Assembly: GCF_001677885.1 (NCBI RefSeq)
Contig: NZ_LOCQ01000052.1
Coordinates: forward strand, 62,001 to 126,000
From: Janthinobacterium psychrotolerans
Lineage (GTDB): Bacteria; Pseudomonadota; Gammaproteobacteria; Burkholderiales; Burkholderiaceae_D
Direction: 5' to 3'
DNA length: 64,000 nt
The notes beneath the pieces were generated by a model, which was not told the origin of the DNA, searched no databases, and was given only the letters and a program-made list of their open reading frames with translations. Both the position numbers and the translations under genes were made by a program. Shown one piece after another: positions 1-8,856 of this stretch (within the stretch, counting starts at the first letter, position 1; each line of letters starts with the position of its first letter).

Positions 1-1528
1 CGAGGTGGGCGGTCGGCTCGTCGACCAGCAGCAGATCGGCCTGCGGGTGGATGGCCACGCGGGCCAGCGCCAGGCGCACAGCCTCGCCACCGGACAGGCC
101 GTGGGCGCCGTCACCGAGCATTACACCGGGCTGCGCCTGGGACACCGTGGCCAGTTCGGCCAGGCGCAGCGCCGCACTCACCGCCGCCACGTCCGCCAGC
201 TCCCGGCCCAGCGTGATGTTCTGGCTGACGGAGGCGGCAAACACGTGTGGCCGCTGCCCCATCCAGGCCATGCGCTGGCGCAGGCCGCCAACCGTGGCGT
301 CGTCCAGCGCCACGCCGTCAATATGGATGATGCCGCTGCCTGCCGGCAGCAAGCCGGCGATCAGCGACAGCAAGGTGGACTTGCCGGCGCCGCTGGCGCC
401 CAGCAGGGCCACGTGTTCACCGGGGCGCACCTGCAAGTCGAGACCGTCGAACAGCGGCGCTTCGCCGGGATGAGCAAACTGCACGTGCTGCAAGCGCACT
501 GCCGGCGGTGCGGCGGGCGCCGCAGAGGACGCGATGGCGTCTGCTGCGGCATGGCCCGGCATGGCGACGCCGCCGTCGGCCAGGTCAGCCAGCGCGGCCA
601 GGCCCGCCTCGCCGGCCGCCTTGTCGTGCCAGACGGCCGCCAGTTCGCGCAGCGGCTCGAAAAAGGCGGGCGCCAGCAGCAGGATGAACAGCCCTTCGTT
701 CAAGCGCAGTTTGCCGCCCCAGCTGCCGAAATGGAAGGTGCCCAGCAAGGAAAAGCCGATATACGCCGCCACCATCGCCACGCCCAGGGCGGAAAACAGT
801 TCCAGCACGGCGGAAGACAGAAAAGCGATGCGCAGCACGGCCATGGTGCGGCGGCGCAGCGATTGCGCGCTGGCGTCGAGCCGCCCGGCCGTGGCGTCGA
901 CGGCGCCGACGGCGCGCAAGGTGGCCAGGCCGCGCAGGCGGTCGAGCAAAAAGGCATTCATGCCGCCCATCTCCACCATCTGCGCGCGGCTGGCCGCCTG
1001 CGCCCCCATGCCAACCAAAGCCATAAAGACGGGAATCAGGGGCGCGGCGACCAGCAATATCAGGGCGGCAAGCCACGACAGCGGCGCAATGGCGGCCACG
1101 ATCGTCAAAGGCACCAGCAGCACTTTCCAGCGCGTGGGCCGGTAGCGCACCAGATAGGGCACGATGGCTTCGGCCTGCTCGGCAATCACGCTGGCGGCCT
1201 GGCCGGACTGGGCGCGCTGGCGGTCCAGCGGCGAGCGCTGCGCCAGCGCCAGCGCCACCTGCGCGCGCAGGGCCGACAGATGGGTACGCGCGGCCGCATA
1301 CACGGTGCACGCGCCCCACGCCTCGGCGCCGGCGCGCAGCAAGCCCAGCAAAACAATGCCGGCCGCCGGCGGCACTGCCCCATGCCAGCCGGTGCCCGCC
1401 GCCATGCTGGAAATGGCCGAGGCCAGCAGGGCAGCCTGGGGCAGCCACAACAGGGCGGCGCCGCCCTGGACCAGGCTGGCAAGACGGGGCAGGACGAAAC
1501 GCGGCAAGGCAGGAAGCGGGGTGGCCAT
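1..1528 (-). CDS. cydD: Thiol reductant ABC exporter subunit CydD (3' end cut by window edge)
   Basis: The frame from ATG at 1528 stays open to the window edge, giving about 509 residues without the C-terminus. The first 300 residues are hydrophobic and membrane-spanning. The nucleotide-binding domain follows, with Walker A GASGAGKST near residue 376, the ABC signature LSGGE near 478 and Walker B LLLVDEP near 500. This fused membrane/ATPase layout is that of CydD, which pairs with CydC to export glutathione and cysteine to the periplasm for cytochrome bd assembly. The divergent GbsR-type regulator gene, a common neighbour of cyd clusters, supports CydD rather than another exporter. cydC and cydAB would lie beyond the left edge and cannot be seen. 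Confidence 0.87.
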   Translation of the reverse strand, partial: MATPLPALPRFVLPRLASLVQGGAALLWLPQAALLASAISSMAAGTGWHGAVPPAAGIVLLGLLRAGAEAWGACTVYAAARTHLSALRAQVALALAQRSPLDRQRAQSGQAASVIAEQAEAIVPYLVRYRPTRWKVLLVPLTIVAAIAPLSWLAALILLVAAPLIPVFMALVGMGAQAASRAQMVEMGGMNAFLLDRLRGLATLRAVGAVDATAGRLDASAQSLRRRTMAVLRIAFLSSAVLELFSALGVAMVAAYIGFSLLGTFHFGSWGGKLRLNEGLFILLLAPAFFEPLRELAAVWHDKAAGEAGLAALADLADGGVAMPGHAAADAIASSAAPAAPPAVRLQHVQFAHPGEAPLFDGLDLQVRPGEHVALLGASGAGKSTLLSLIAGLLPAGSGIIHIDGVALDDATVGGLRQRMAWMGQRPHVFAASVSQNITLGRELADVAAVSAALRLAELATVSQAQPGVMLGDGAHGLSGGEAVRLALARVAIHPQADLLLVDEPTAHL

Positions 1529-1591
1529 GAAAAATTCTCTCTTGCTTGTACTTATTGAGTTTTCAGTAATTTCTGTAAATTCGATTTTTTG

Positions 1592-1621
1592 TATAATACT
1601 GCGAAACCTGTCGAATATCAA
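1592..1621 (-). promoter_or_regulatory. Predicted cydD promoter, overlapping a possible forward -10
   Basis: On the minus strand TTGATA (1616-1621) is separated by 17 bp from TATTAT (1593-1598), a good sigma70 promoter reading into cydD. A forward TATAAT at 1592-1597 covers almost the same bases and could serve the divergent regulator. The gene pair may therefore compete for RNA polymerase. Confidence 0.5.
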
Positions 1622-1661
1622 TTGACCCGCCGCAAATAGAGTGCAAAACTTCCAGTTAATT

Positions 1662-2234
1662 ATGAAAACTCATCACATTGAAATGACGCCGCTGATCCTG
1701 ACCTTCGTCAGTCACTTTGGCGAAATGGGCAGCCGCTGGGGTTTCAACCGCACGGTGGGCCAGGTCTATGCGCTGCTGTTCGTGTCCGAGCAGCCGCTGC
1801 ATGCCGACGAGATCGCCGAGCACCTGAGTTTTTCGCGCTCGAACGTCAGCATCGGTCTGAAGGAATTGCAGGGCTGGGGCTTGATACGCCTGACGCGCAT
1901 ACCGGGCGACCGGCGCGAGTATTTCTCGTCCCTCGGCGACGTCTGGCAGATTTTCCGGGTGGTGGCGGCCGAACGGCGCCGCCGCGAAGTGGCGCCGACC
2001 TTGACGGTGCTGCGCGAATCGCTGATGGCGCCGGCCAATGAGCCGGGCGACAAGTATGCCCAGGAGCGCATGCGCGAAATGTATGAGCTGGTGGACCTGG
2101 CCAATACCTGGTTCGACGACCTGCAGCGGCTGTCGCCGGAATCGATGGCGCAGCTGATGAAGATGGGCGCCAAGGTGCAAAAACTGTTGAACGCCAAGGA
2201 TCGCCTGTTTGGCGCGGGCAATAAAGAAGAATAG
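1662..2234 (+). CDS. GbsR/MarR-type winged-helix transcriptional regulator
   Basis: A 190-residue protein if the ATG at 1662 is used; a GTG at 1641 is in frame and would add seven residues. The N-terminal half reads as a winged helix (HADEIAEHLSFSRSNVSIGLKEL, about residues 46-68, recognition helix around SRSNVS), followed by a charged wing with PGDRREYF. The C-terminal half is helical and probably dimerises the protein. This matches the GbsR/MarR-type family in which the DNA-binding domain is followed by a long helical tail. It is divergent from cydD with a 133-bp shared spacer, so control of the cytochrome bd maturation genes is the simplest inference. The ligand is unknown. Confidence 0.75.
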   Translation: MKTHHIEMTPLILTFVSHFGEMGSRWGFNRTVGQVYALLFVSEQPLHADEIAEHLSFSRSNVSIGLKELQGWGLIRLTRIPGDRREYFSSLGDVWQIFRVVAAERRRREVAPTLTVLRESLMAPANEPGDKYAQERMREMYELVDLANTWFDDLQRLSPESMAQLMKMGAKVQKLLNAKDRLFGAGNKEE

Positions 2235-2271
2235 ATGTGGATGCAAGAGCGCATCGAGGGCCAGCGATCGC

Positions 2272-2346
2272 TGGTCCGCCCAGAGGGAATCGAACCCCCA
2301 TTCACGGTTTAGAAGACCGTTGTCCTATCCGTTGAACGATGGGCGG
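2272..2346 (-). tRNA. tRNA-Arg (anticodon TCT)
   Basis: Cloverleaf on the minus strand. The acceptor stem CCGCCCA pairs with TGGGCGG, the anticodon loop CTTCTAA carries TCT, the T-loop is TTCGATT and CCA is encoded. Length 75 nt. Confidence 0.93.
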
Positions 2347-2357
2347 AAAGGTGCAGT

Positions 2358-2385
2358 ATTTTAACTGATGCAGGAATGGCGGCAA
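2358..2385 (-). promoter_or_regulatory. Predicted promoter of tRNA-Arg
   Basis: On the minus strand TTGCCG (2380-2385), a 16-bp spacer and TAAAAT (2358-2363) stand 12 bp before the tRNA 5' end. The gene therefore has its own promoter even though a terminator separates it from tRNA-Pro upstream. Confidence 0.5.
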
Positions 2386-2400
2386 CTAACGCCATCCACA

Positions 2401-2434
2401 ATTGAAAACGGGCTGTCATTTCTGACAGCCCGTT
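2401..2434 (-). terminator. Rho-independent terminator after tRNA-Pro
   Basis: A perfect 12-bp stem (AACGGGCTGTCA with its complement, 2407-2434) and a 4-nt loop, followed on the minus strand by a T-rich tract. It ends the tRNA-Pro transcript. Confidence 0.82.
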
Positions 2435-2442
2435 CATGACTT

Positions 2443-2519
2443 TGGTCGGAGTACAAGGATTCGAACCTTGGACCCCCTGGTCCCAAACCAGGTGCGCTAC
2501 CGGGCTGCGCCACACTCCG
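2443..2519 (-). tRNA. tRNA-Pro (anticodon TGG)
   Basis: A 77-nt cloverleaf on the minus strand. It starts CGGAGTG, has the anticodon loop TTTGGGA (TGG), a GGTTCGAATCC T-arm and an encoded CCA end. Confidence 0.94.
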
Positions 2520-2527
2520 AAGACAAG

Positions 2528-2556
2528 ATAATAAGGCCTGGCAACAATTTCGTCAA
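2528..2556 (-). promoter_or_regulatory. Predicted promoter of tRNA-Pro
   Basis: On the minus strand TTGACG (2551-2556), a 17-bp spacer and TATTAT (2528-2533) lie 8 bp upstream of the tRNA 5' end, a near-consensus sigma70 promoter. Confidence 0.65.
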
Positions 2557-2611
2557 TTGCCAGAGGCAAATTAGATGAAAATAACTATCGCCAGGCCCTG
2601 GTGGCGGCAAA

Positions 2612-3949
2612 TTATGCCGTCAACTTGTCGGCGATGCGGCGGGCCATGGCTTCCGCCTTCTCGTTGTCCTTCGCTTCGACCATCACGCGTATCAGCGGTT
2701 CCGTGCCCGAGGCGCGGATCAGCACGCGGCCGGTGTCGCCCAGTTCGGCTTCCACCTTGGCCGTCTCGGCCACCATGGCGGCGTTCTGCGTCCAGTCGGT
2801 GCCGGGCGCCACGCGCACATTGATCAGGGTCTGCGGGAACAGGACCAGCTCGCTGACGCACTGCTGCAGGCTCTGGCCGCTGCGCTTGAGGGCCGACAGC
2901 ACTTGCAAGGCCGATACGATGCCATCGCCGGTGGTGTGCTTGTCCAGGCACAGCAGATGGCCGGAGCCTTCGCCGCCCAGGATCCAGCCCTTCTCTTTCA
3001 TCACTTCCAGGACGTAGCGGTCGCCGACCTTGGCGCGCGCAAAACCGATGCCCTGCTGCCTGAACAGCACTTCGAGCGCCATATTGGTCATCAGGGTGCC
3101 GACGGCGCCCGCCACCGGGCCGGTGGCCAGGCGGTCCTTGACCATCACGTACAGCAGTTCGTCGCCGTTGTACAGGCGGCCAGTGGCGTCGCACATGATC
3201 AGGCGGTCGGCGTCGCCGTCGAGGGCGATGCCGAGATCGGCGCCGTGCTCGACCACGGCCGCGGCCATCGCCTTGGTGGCGGTGGCGCCGAAACCGTCGT
3301 TGATATTGAAGCCGTCAGGCTTGTTGCCGATGGCGATGACTTCCGCACCCAGCTCATGCAGCACATGGGGGGCGATATGGTAGGCCGCACCGTGTGCGCA
3401 ATCGACGACGATCTTCAGGCCATGCAGGTCGAGCTCGTTTGGAAAGGTGCTCTTGCAAAACTCAATGTAGCGGCCCGACGCGTCATCGAGGCGCGTGGCG
3501 CGGCCGAGCTTTTCGGACGACACGCAATCCATCGGCTCATCTAGCGCCGCTTCGATTTCCTGCTCCAGGCTGTCGGGCAGCTTGGTGCCCTGGCCGGAAA
3601 AGAACTTGATGCCATTGTCATGGTAAGGGTTGTGCGAGGCGGAAATCACCACGCCGGCCGTCAGGCGCAGCGCGCGCGTCAGGTAGGCAATCGCCGGCGT
3701 CGGCACGGGGCCGGCCAGCATCACGTCCACGCCGGCGGCGGCCAGTCCCGCTTCGAGCGCCGCTTCCAGCATATAGCCGGAAATACGCGTGTCCTTGCCG
3801 ATCAGCACGGTGGGATGCACCTTGCTGTTTTGCGCCTTGACCAGCACCTTGCCGGCCGCGTAGCCCAGGCGCATCACGAAATCAGGGGTAATCGGGGCCT
3901 TGCCCACCAGGCCGCGGATGCCATCGGTACCAAAATACTTGCGTGTCAT
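2612..3949 (-). CDS. glmM: Phosphoglucosamine mutase GlmM
   Basis: 445 residues, the usual GlmM length. It converts glucosamine-6-phosphate to glucosamine-1-phosphate for UDP-GlcNAc and peptidoglycan synthesis in the cytoplasm. The N-terminus has the family start [10 protein letters not shown]. The active-site phosphoserine motif SASHNP lies at 103-108 (Ser105), the metal loop DGDADR in the middle, and the sugar/phosphate-binding [10 protein letters not shown] near the C-terminus. The ATG at 3949 gives the canonical N-terminus. It follows folP after 38 bp on the same strand, the order found in many beta- and gammaproteobacteria. Confidence 0.97.
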   Translation of the reverse strand: MTRKYFGTDGIRGLVGKAPITPDFVMRLGYAAGKVLVKAQNSKVHPTVLIGKDTRISGYMLEAALEAGLAAAGVDVMLAGPVPTPAIAYLTRALRLTAGVVISASHNPYHDNGIKFFSGQGTKLPDSLEQEIEAALDEPMDCVSSEKLGRATRLDDASGRYIEFCKSTFPNELDLHGLKIVVDCAHGAAYHIAPHVLHELGAEVIAIGNKPDGFNINDGFGATATKAMAAAVVEHGADLGIALDGDADRLIMCDATGRLYNGDELLYVMVKDRLATGPVAGAVGTLMTNMALEVLFRQQGIGFARAKVGDRYVLEVMKEKGWILGGEGSGHLLCLDKHTTGDGIVSALQVLSALKRSGQSLQQCVSELVLFPQTLINVRVAPGTDWTQNAAMVAETAKVEAELGDTGRVLIRASGTEPLIRVMVEAKDNEKAEAMARRIADKLTA

Positions 3950-3987
3950 ATTCTTCTCTTTTATTGTATATAGTAAATTTTACAAAC

Positions 3988-4833
3988 TCAATGTGCCGTG
4001 CGCCAGACCTGCAGCGCATCGACGGTTTCACCCACATCATGTACCCGCACGATCTGCGCACCGTGCGCGACCGCAGCGAGCGCGCCGGCGATACTGCCCG
4101 CCAGGCGCTGCTCGACCGGACGGCCGGTGACGGCTCCGATCATCGATTTGCGCGACAGGCCGGCCAGTACCGGCAGGCCCAGTTCACTGCGTAACTGCGC
4201 AGTTGCGCGCAGCAAAGCATAATTTTGCTCGACCGTCTTGCCGAAGCCAAAGCCGGGATCGATGCACAGGCGCTCGCGCTCGATGCCGGCCGCCACCATC
4301 GTGTCGACCCGCTCGCGCAAGAATTCCGTGACTTCGCGCACCACGTCCTCATAGTGCGGCTGGTCCTGCATGGTCTGCGGCACGCTTTGCATGTGCATGA
4401 TGCACAGCGCACAGTCGCTGCCGCGCACGGCCTCGATGGCGCCCGGCGCGCGAAAACCGTTGATGTCGTTGATCATGTCGGCGCCGGCCAGGATGGCTTC
4501 GCGCATCACTTCAGGCTTGTAGGTATCGACCGAGAGCGGCTTGCCACAGTCGCGCAGCGCGTACAGCACCGGCATCACGCGCTGCAACTCGTCGGCCAGC
4601 GGCAGCGGCGGCGCGCCAGGGCGGCTCGACTCGCCGCCGATATCGATGATGTCGGCGCCGTCAACGATCATCTGCTCGGCGCGCGACAGGGCAAACTCCA
4701 GGTGCTGGAATTTGCCGGCGTCGGAAAAGGAATCGGGGGTGATATTCAGGATGCCCATCACCAGGGCGCTGCCGCCGGGCGCCTGCCCCTGCAGCTGGAA
4801 GCCGAAGCGGCCACATTGTAAATACTGTCGCAT
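3988..4833 (-). CDS. folP: Dihydropteroate synthase FolP
   Basis: 281 residues from the ATG at 4833. It condenses para-aminobenzoate with dihydropterin pyrophosphate in folate synthesis and is the sulfonamide target. The pterin-binding signature MGILNITPDSFSD is at about 26-38, a second signature GADIIDIGGESSRPG follows, and the DPGFGFGKT and LAGLSRKS loops are present. An in-frame TTG at 4866 would extend the protein, but it lies inside the upstream ftsH terminator, so the ATG is preferred. It sits between ftsH and glmM in the conserved ftsH-folP-glmM order. Confidence 0.96.
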   Translation of the reverse strand: MRQYLQCGRFGFQLQGQAPGGSALVMGILNITPDSFSDAGKFQHLEFALSRAEQMIVDGADIIDIGGESSRPGAPPLPLADELQRVMPVLYALRDCGKPLSVDTYKPEVMREAILAGADMINDINGFRAPGAIEAVRGSDCALCIMHMQSVPQTMQDQPHYEDVVREVTEFLRERVDTMVAAGIERERLCIDPGFGFGKTVEQNYALLRATAQLRSELGLPVLAGLSRKSMIGAVTGRPVEQRLAGSIAGALAAVAHGAQIVRVHDVGETVDALQVWRTAH

Positions 4834-4866
4834 GTCACTTGAAAGGTGGAGGATGTGGAGTGGCAA

Positions 4867-4898
4867 CGAAAAAGGGCAAGGATTGCTCCTTACCCTTT
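4867..4898 (-). terminator. Rho-independent terminator after ftsH
   Basis: A 12-bp stem (4871-4882 with 4887-4898, one T-G pair) and a 4-nt loop, followed on the minus strand by a run of five T. It separates ftsH from folP, so folP needs read-through or its own promoter. Confidence 0.75.
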
Positions 4899-4932
4899 CC
4901 TGCCATTGCCGCCTGTTATCAGGCAGTCACAA

Positions 4933-6813
4933 TCAGGCTGGCGCCGTCACGTTCGGCGAGATGCCGCCGGCGCCGCTGTCGCCCGCATTGCGGCGTGGTG
5001 GAATGACCTTCGGCGGACGCGGCTCCAGGCCGGCCATGATGTCGTTGATCTGCTCGGCATCGATGGTTTCCCATTCCAGCAGCGCCTTGGTCATCATTTC
5101 GACCTTGTCGCGATTGCTTTCCAGCAACTTGCGCGACAGTGCATATTGCGTGTCGAGGATGCTGCGGATTTCGGCGTCGACCTTTTGCTGGGTCGCTTCC
5201 GAGATCGTCTTGGTGGCGCCACCGAAGAAGCCTTCGTTTTCGCTGTCCTCGTAGACCATCACGCCCATGCTGTCGGACATGCCGAAGCGGGTGACCATCG
5301 AGCGGGCCAGCTTGGTGGCGCGCGAGAAGTCGTTCGAGGCGCCAGTCGACATCTGGCCGACGAAGATTTCTTCAGCGATACGGCCACCGAACAGGATGGA
5401 AATTTCTTCCAGCATCTTGTCCTTGTAGGCCGACAGGTTGTCGTGTTCCGGCAACTGCCAGGTCAGGCCCAGGGCCCAGCCGCGCGGCATGATCGTCACT
5501 TTATGGACCGGATCGGCTTTCGGCAGCAGCTTCGCCACCACCGCGTGGCCGGACTCGTGATACGCGGTATTGCGGCGCTCTTCCTCGCGGATGATCATCG
5601 ACTTGCGCTCGGGACCCATGTAGATCTTGTCTTTTGCGTCTTCGAAGTCCGACATTTCCACCAGGCGCTTGCTGCGGCGCGCGGCGAACAGGGCTGCCTC
5701 GTTGACCAGGTTGGCCAGGTCCGCGCCCGAGAAACCAGGCGTGCCGCGGGCCAGGATATCGGCCTTGACATCGGTGCCGATAGGCACTTTGCGCATGTGC
5801 ACGTTCAGGATCTGTTCACGGCCGCGGATATCGGGCAAGCCCACCGACACCTGGCGGTCGAAACGGCCAGGGCGCAACAGTGCTTTGTCGAGCACATCGG
5901 CACGGTTGGTGGCGGCCACGACGATCACGCCGGAGTTCGCTTCAAAACCGTCCATCTCGACCAGCAACTGGTTCAGGGTCTGTTCGCGCTCGTCGTTGCC
6001 GCCGCCGGTGCCGGCGCCACGGTGGCGGCCGACCGCATCGATCTCGTCGATGAAGATGATGCAAGGCGAGTGTTTCTTGGCGTTTTCAAACATGTCGCGC
6101 ACGCGGGACGCACCCACGCCGACGAACATTTCCACGAAGTCGGAGCCCGAGATCGAGAAGAACGGCACCTTGGCTTCGCCGGCGATGGCGCGCGCCAGCA
6201 GGGTTTTACCGGTACCCGGAGGACCGACCATCAGCACGCCGCGCGGAATGCGGCCGCCCAGTTTCTGGAACTTGCTCGGATCCTTGAGGAAGTCGACCAC
6301 TTCGTTGACTTCTTCTTTCGCTTCGTCGCAACCGGCGACGTCGGCGAAAGTGACCGTGTTGCTCGCTTCATCCATCATGCGGGCTTTCGACTTGCCGAAC
6401 GAGAATGCCCCGCCCTTGCCGCCGCCCTGCATCTGGCGCATGAAGAAGACCCAGACGCCGATCAGCAACAGCATCGGGAACCAGGATACGAAAATTTGTT
6501 GCAGGAAAGATGCTTCCTCGGGCGGACGCACATCGAAATGCACGCCGTTGTCGCGCAGGTCGCCGATCAGACCCTTGTCGAGGCTGGTAGCAGTGGTGCG
6601 CACCTTGGTGTCATCCGACAGCTTGGCGGTGATCGAGGAACCTTCGATCACGACATCCTTGACGCGCTTGGCTTTGACTTCATCCAGCAAATCGGAATAA
6701 GCGATGGGCTTGCTGCCGCCCGTGGCGCCATGGCTGTCGAACTGCTTGAACAACATGAACAGCAGCAGCAAGACGACTACCCAGATGGCAGATTTGGAAA
6801 ACATGTTATTCAC
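4933..6813 (-). CDS. ftsH: ATP-dependent zinc metalloprotease FtsH
   Basis: 626 residues, typical for FtsH, the inner-membrane AAA+ protease that degrades unassembled membrane proteins and short-lived regulators such as LpxC and sigma32 in other proteobacteria. There is one membrane segment at about 9-22 and a second at 106-125. Walker A GPPGTGKT is at 197-204, Walker B IIFIDE at 252-257, the second region of homology contains RPGRFDR at 314-320, and the zinc site HESGH is at 419-423. All catalytic residues are present. It lies downstream of rlmE on the same strand, as in Escherichia coli. Confidence 0.98.
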   Translation of the reverse strand: MNNMFSKSAIWVVVLLLLFMLFKQFDSHGATGGSKPIAYSDLLDEVKAKRVKDVVIEGSSITAKLSDDTKVRTTATSLDKGLIGDLRDNGVHFDVRPPEEASFLQQIFVSWFPMLLLIGVWVFFMRQMQGGGKGGAFSFGKSKARMMDEASNTVTFADVAGCDEAKEEVNEVVDFLKDPSKFQKLGGRIPRGVLMVGPPGTGKTLLARAIAGEAKVPFFSISGSDFVEMFVGVGASRVRDMFENAKKHSPCIIFIDEIDAVGRHRGAGTGGGNDEREQTLNQLLVEMDGFEANSGVIVVAATNRADVLDKALLRPGRFDRQVSVGLPDIRGREQILNVHMRKVPIGTDVKADILARGTPGFSGADLANLVNEAALFAARRSKRLVEMSDFEDAKDKIYMGPERKSMIIREEERRNTAYHESGHAVVAKLLPKADPVHKVTIMPRGWALGLTWQLPEHDNLSAYKDKMLEEISILFGGRIAEEIFVGQMSTGASNDFSRATKLARSMVTRFGMSDSMGVMVYEDSENEGFFGGATKTISEATQQKVDAEIRSILDTQYALSRKLLESNRDKVEMMTKALLEWETIDAEQINDIMAGLEPRPPKVIPPRRNAGDSGAGGISPNVTAPA

Positions 6814-7019
6814 GAAGACTCCTTGGATGCAGTGCGCATCTTTTTGCTATAGCTAGAAACACGATTTTACTCGCAATAAGCGGGCCGTGCCAAAGCCCGG
6901 CTATCCGTGTGCGGCAAAAAAACCGCGCTCACGTCAAGAAATGAAATGCAGTATAAACAATTTGGCTGCATTCACCAGTGTCAGTACCGCACTTCTCGCT
7001 CCCATGTGCGGGTTCCAGC

Positions 7020-7703
7020 TTAAATATCAAGAGCGGAATCGTCTTCTTCAGGGGCATTTTTCATGGGGTGTTTGATGCCCCGGCCCATCAGGAAGATTTC
7101 CGACGACTTGTCGCGGCTGGCCTTCGGTTTCTTCTGTACCACGACCTTGAATTCGGTGCGGAATTTTTCCACGATCTGGCTGAAGCCCATATCCTTGAAG
7201 CACTTGACCAGCAAGACGCCGGAAGGTTTCAGGTGCAGCTGAGAAAATTCGATGGCCAGGTCGATCAGATGCTCCATGCGCGCGGCGTCCGCCGTGGCGA
7301 TGCCCGACAGATTGGGCGCCATGTCCGACAGCACCAGATCGACTTTGCGCCCCTGCAGCACCACTTCGAGCTGGCGCAGCACGCGCGCTTCGCGGAAGTC
7401 GCCCTGGATGAAATGGAAGTCGGCGATCGGCTCCATTTCCAGCATGTCCAGGCCAATCAGCGTACCATTGACGCCGCCGCCATCCTTGCCGGCCAGCTTG
7501 CGGCGCGTGTATTGCGCCCAGCTGCCGGGAGTGCAACCGAGGTCGACAATTACCTGACCAGGCTTGATCAGTTTCTCGTCTTCATCGATTTCCTTGAGCT
7601 TGTATGCGGCCCGGGCACGGTAGCCCTCTTTTTGCGCCAACTTCACATATGGGTCATTAATGTGGTCGTGCAACCAGTTTTTGTTTAATTTCTTCTTTGC
7701 CAT
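7020..7703 (-). CDS. rlmE: 23S rRNA (uridine-2'-O)-methyltransferase RlmE (FtsJ/RrmJ)
   Basis: 227 residues. RlmE methylates the 2'-OH of U2552 in the A-loop of 23S rRNA late in 50S assembly, using S-adenosylmethionine. The SAM loop DLGCTPGSW is at 54-62. The catalytic K-D-K-E tetrad can be assigned to K35, D127 (SDMAPN), K167 (VKCF) and E202 (SSEIF), matching the E. coli spacing. A short acidic tail ends the protein. It is divergent from yhbY with 42 bp between starts, and upstream of ftsH, an arrangement conserved in proteobacteria. Confidence 0.96.
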   Translation of the reverse strand: MAKKKLNKNWLHDHINDPYVKLAQKEGYRARAAYKLKEIDEDEKLIKPGQVIVDLGCTPGSWAQYTRRKLAGKDGGGVNGTLIGLDMLEMEPIADFHFIQGDFREARVLRQLEVVLQGRKVDLVLSDMAPNLSGIATADAARMEHLIDLAIEFSQLHLKPSGVLLVKCFKDMGFSQIVEKFRTEFKVVVQKKPKASRDKSSEIFLMGRGIKHPMKNAPEEDDSALDI

Positions 7704-7745
7704 TCGCGTAGAATACTGCTTTTAAGGGAATTACTAAAAATTATT

Positions 7746-8216
7746 ATGCTAAAACTTACACCCGTTGAGCGCAGCGCACTGCGCGCCGAAGCACACGCGC
7801 TGAAGCCTATCGTCATTATCGGCGAAGCGGGCTTGACACCTGCTGTCCTCAAAGAGATCGACCTGGGCCTCGATTCACACGGCCTGATCAAAGTACGCGT
7901 GTTCGGCGACGACCGCGAAGCGCGCGTCGGAATGTACGAGACGATTTGCGGCAATCTCGGCGCCGCTCCCGTACAACACATAGGCAAACTGCTGGTAATC
8001 TACCGTCCGAAAAAAGAAGTGGTGAAGGAGAAGGTCAGTTCCGGCAAGGGCATGCGCGAAGTGACCATCGTCAAAGCCAGCGCCAGCGGCACCAAGCGCC
8101 CGAGCGTGACGAAAGTCATGATCAAGGGCAATGAGCGCGTCACCGAAGGCGGTTCGATCAAGCGTGCCAAGCCGCGCCAGAAGAGCGCCAAGAAAAGCGC
8201 CTTGGGCAGCAAGTAA
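7746..8216 (+). CDS. yhbY: YhbY-type CRM-domain RNA-binding protein with basic C-terminal extension
   Basis: 156 residues. Residues 1 to about 97 form the single CRM (chloroplast RNA splicing and ribosome maturation) domain, with GEAGLT for the GxxG loop and RVFGDDREAR, as in YhbY, a protein that binds pre-50S particles. The remaining 60 residues are rich in Lys, Ser and Arg and absent from the short (~97-residue) E. coli protein. They probably form a flexible RNA-contacting tail. It is divergent from rlmE, another late 50S assembly factor, which fits a ribosome-maturation role. Its transcript ends at a strong hairpin just downstream. Confidence 0.9.
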   Translation: MLKLTPVERSALRAEAHALKPIVIIGEAGLTPAVLKEIDLGLDSHGLIKVRVFGDDREARVGMYETICGNLGAAPVQHIGKLLVIYRPKKEVVKEKVSSGKGMREVTIVKASASGTKRPSVTKVMIKGNERVTEGGSIKRAKPRQKSAKKSALGSK

Positions 8217-8251
8217 GCCCAACCCCAGCCGCCGCCAGGCGGTTGAAACAG

Positions 8252-8288
8252 AAAGCGGAGCATGGAACTTCCATCGCTCCGCTTTTTT
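8252..8288 (+). terminator. Rho-independent terminator after yhbY
   Basis: The stem AAAGCGGAGC (8252-8261) pairs with GCTCCGCTTT (8276-8285), with an inner ATGGA/TCCAT stem, followed by a T run. Confidence 0.85.
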
Positions 8289-8310
8289 ATTGCCATTCCT
8301 GCATGCAGAT

Positions 8311-8399
8311 TGTCGGATTACGCGCTGCGCGCTAATCCTACCTACGGTATCGGCTGGTAGGTCGGATTAGCGCGGCCGCAGGCCAGGCGTAATCCGACA
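8311..8399. repeat. REP-like nested palindrome
   Basis: Outer arms of 13 bp (8311-8323 and 8387-8399) are perfect inverted repeats starting TGTCGGATTACGC. Inner arms of 17 bp (8329-8345 and 8358-8374) match with one mismatch and contain GGATTAGCGC. The GTCGGATTA-type core is like the intergenic REP/BIME elements common in proteobacteria. It lies between the 3' ends of yhbY and the DUF4149 gene, so it may also act as a bidirectional transcript end or mRNA stabiliser. Confidence 0.75.
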
Positions 8400-8412
8400 A
8401 CACCGCCAACGC

Positions 8413-8856
8413 CTACCGCTGTTTCCAGATCAGCACACCCGCCAGCAAGCTCTGCACCCCAAACACCAGCGTCGACACCGCGTGCAGCATGCCGAAGCGG
8501 CTGCGCATGGCGTCGTCCATGATGCCCGACGGCGCTTGCGCCTTGAGTTCGCTCATCAGCGGCGTAATGCCGAAATGGCTGACCAGCGCGCACACCAGCA
8601 TCGACAGCACCAGCGCGCCCAGCAGGCGGCGGCGCTTGGGCTCCAGTGCGCCGGGCGCCCATTGAAGCAAGGCCAGCAGAATCAGCGCGCAGGCGATCGA
8701 CAGCCACGCTTCCACACGGAACAGACTGCCGGCTATATTGCCTGCCAGCACACGGTCGCTCAGGGTGCCGAACAGCGTCGGCGCCACCACAAAGCCGATG
8801 GTCCACAGGCTGCCGGCCCACAGGGTGGCAACCAGGATGCGCACGCGGCCCAGCAT
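8413..8856 (-). CDS. DUF4149 family membrane protein
   Basis: 147 residues with four predicted membrane helices (about 5-27, 43-65, 78-98 and 122-143). The pattern LWAGSLWTIGFVVAPTLF at the N-terminus is typical of the DUF4149/TMEM205-like family, whose function is not established. Its ATG shares one base with the greA stop codon (TGATG), so it is probably translationally coupled to greA and co-transcribed. The conserved linkage with greA is seen in many betaproteobacteria. Confidence 0.82.
   Translation of the reverse strand: MLGRVRILVATLWAGSLWTIGFVVAPTLFGTLSDRVLAGNIAGSLFRVEAWLSIACALILLALLQWAPGALEPKRRRLLGALVLSMLVCALVSHFGITPLMSELKAQAPSGIMDDAMRSRFGMLHAVSTLVFGVQSLLAGVLIWKQR

Noticed and set aside
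1-1558. Forward open frame of 517 codons at the left edge
   Set aside because: The minus-strand frame reads as CydD with Walker A, LSGGE and Walker B motifs. The forward frame is its mirror.
4834-4866. Upstream TTG start for folP at 4866
   Set aside because: It would begin within the T tract and hairpin of the ftsH terminator; the ATG at 4833 gives the usual length.
4846-6852. Forward open frame opposite ftsH (about 670 codons)
   Set aside because: FtsH on the other strand has every catalytic motif. The antisense frame has no domain and its start lies in the folP 5' region.
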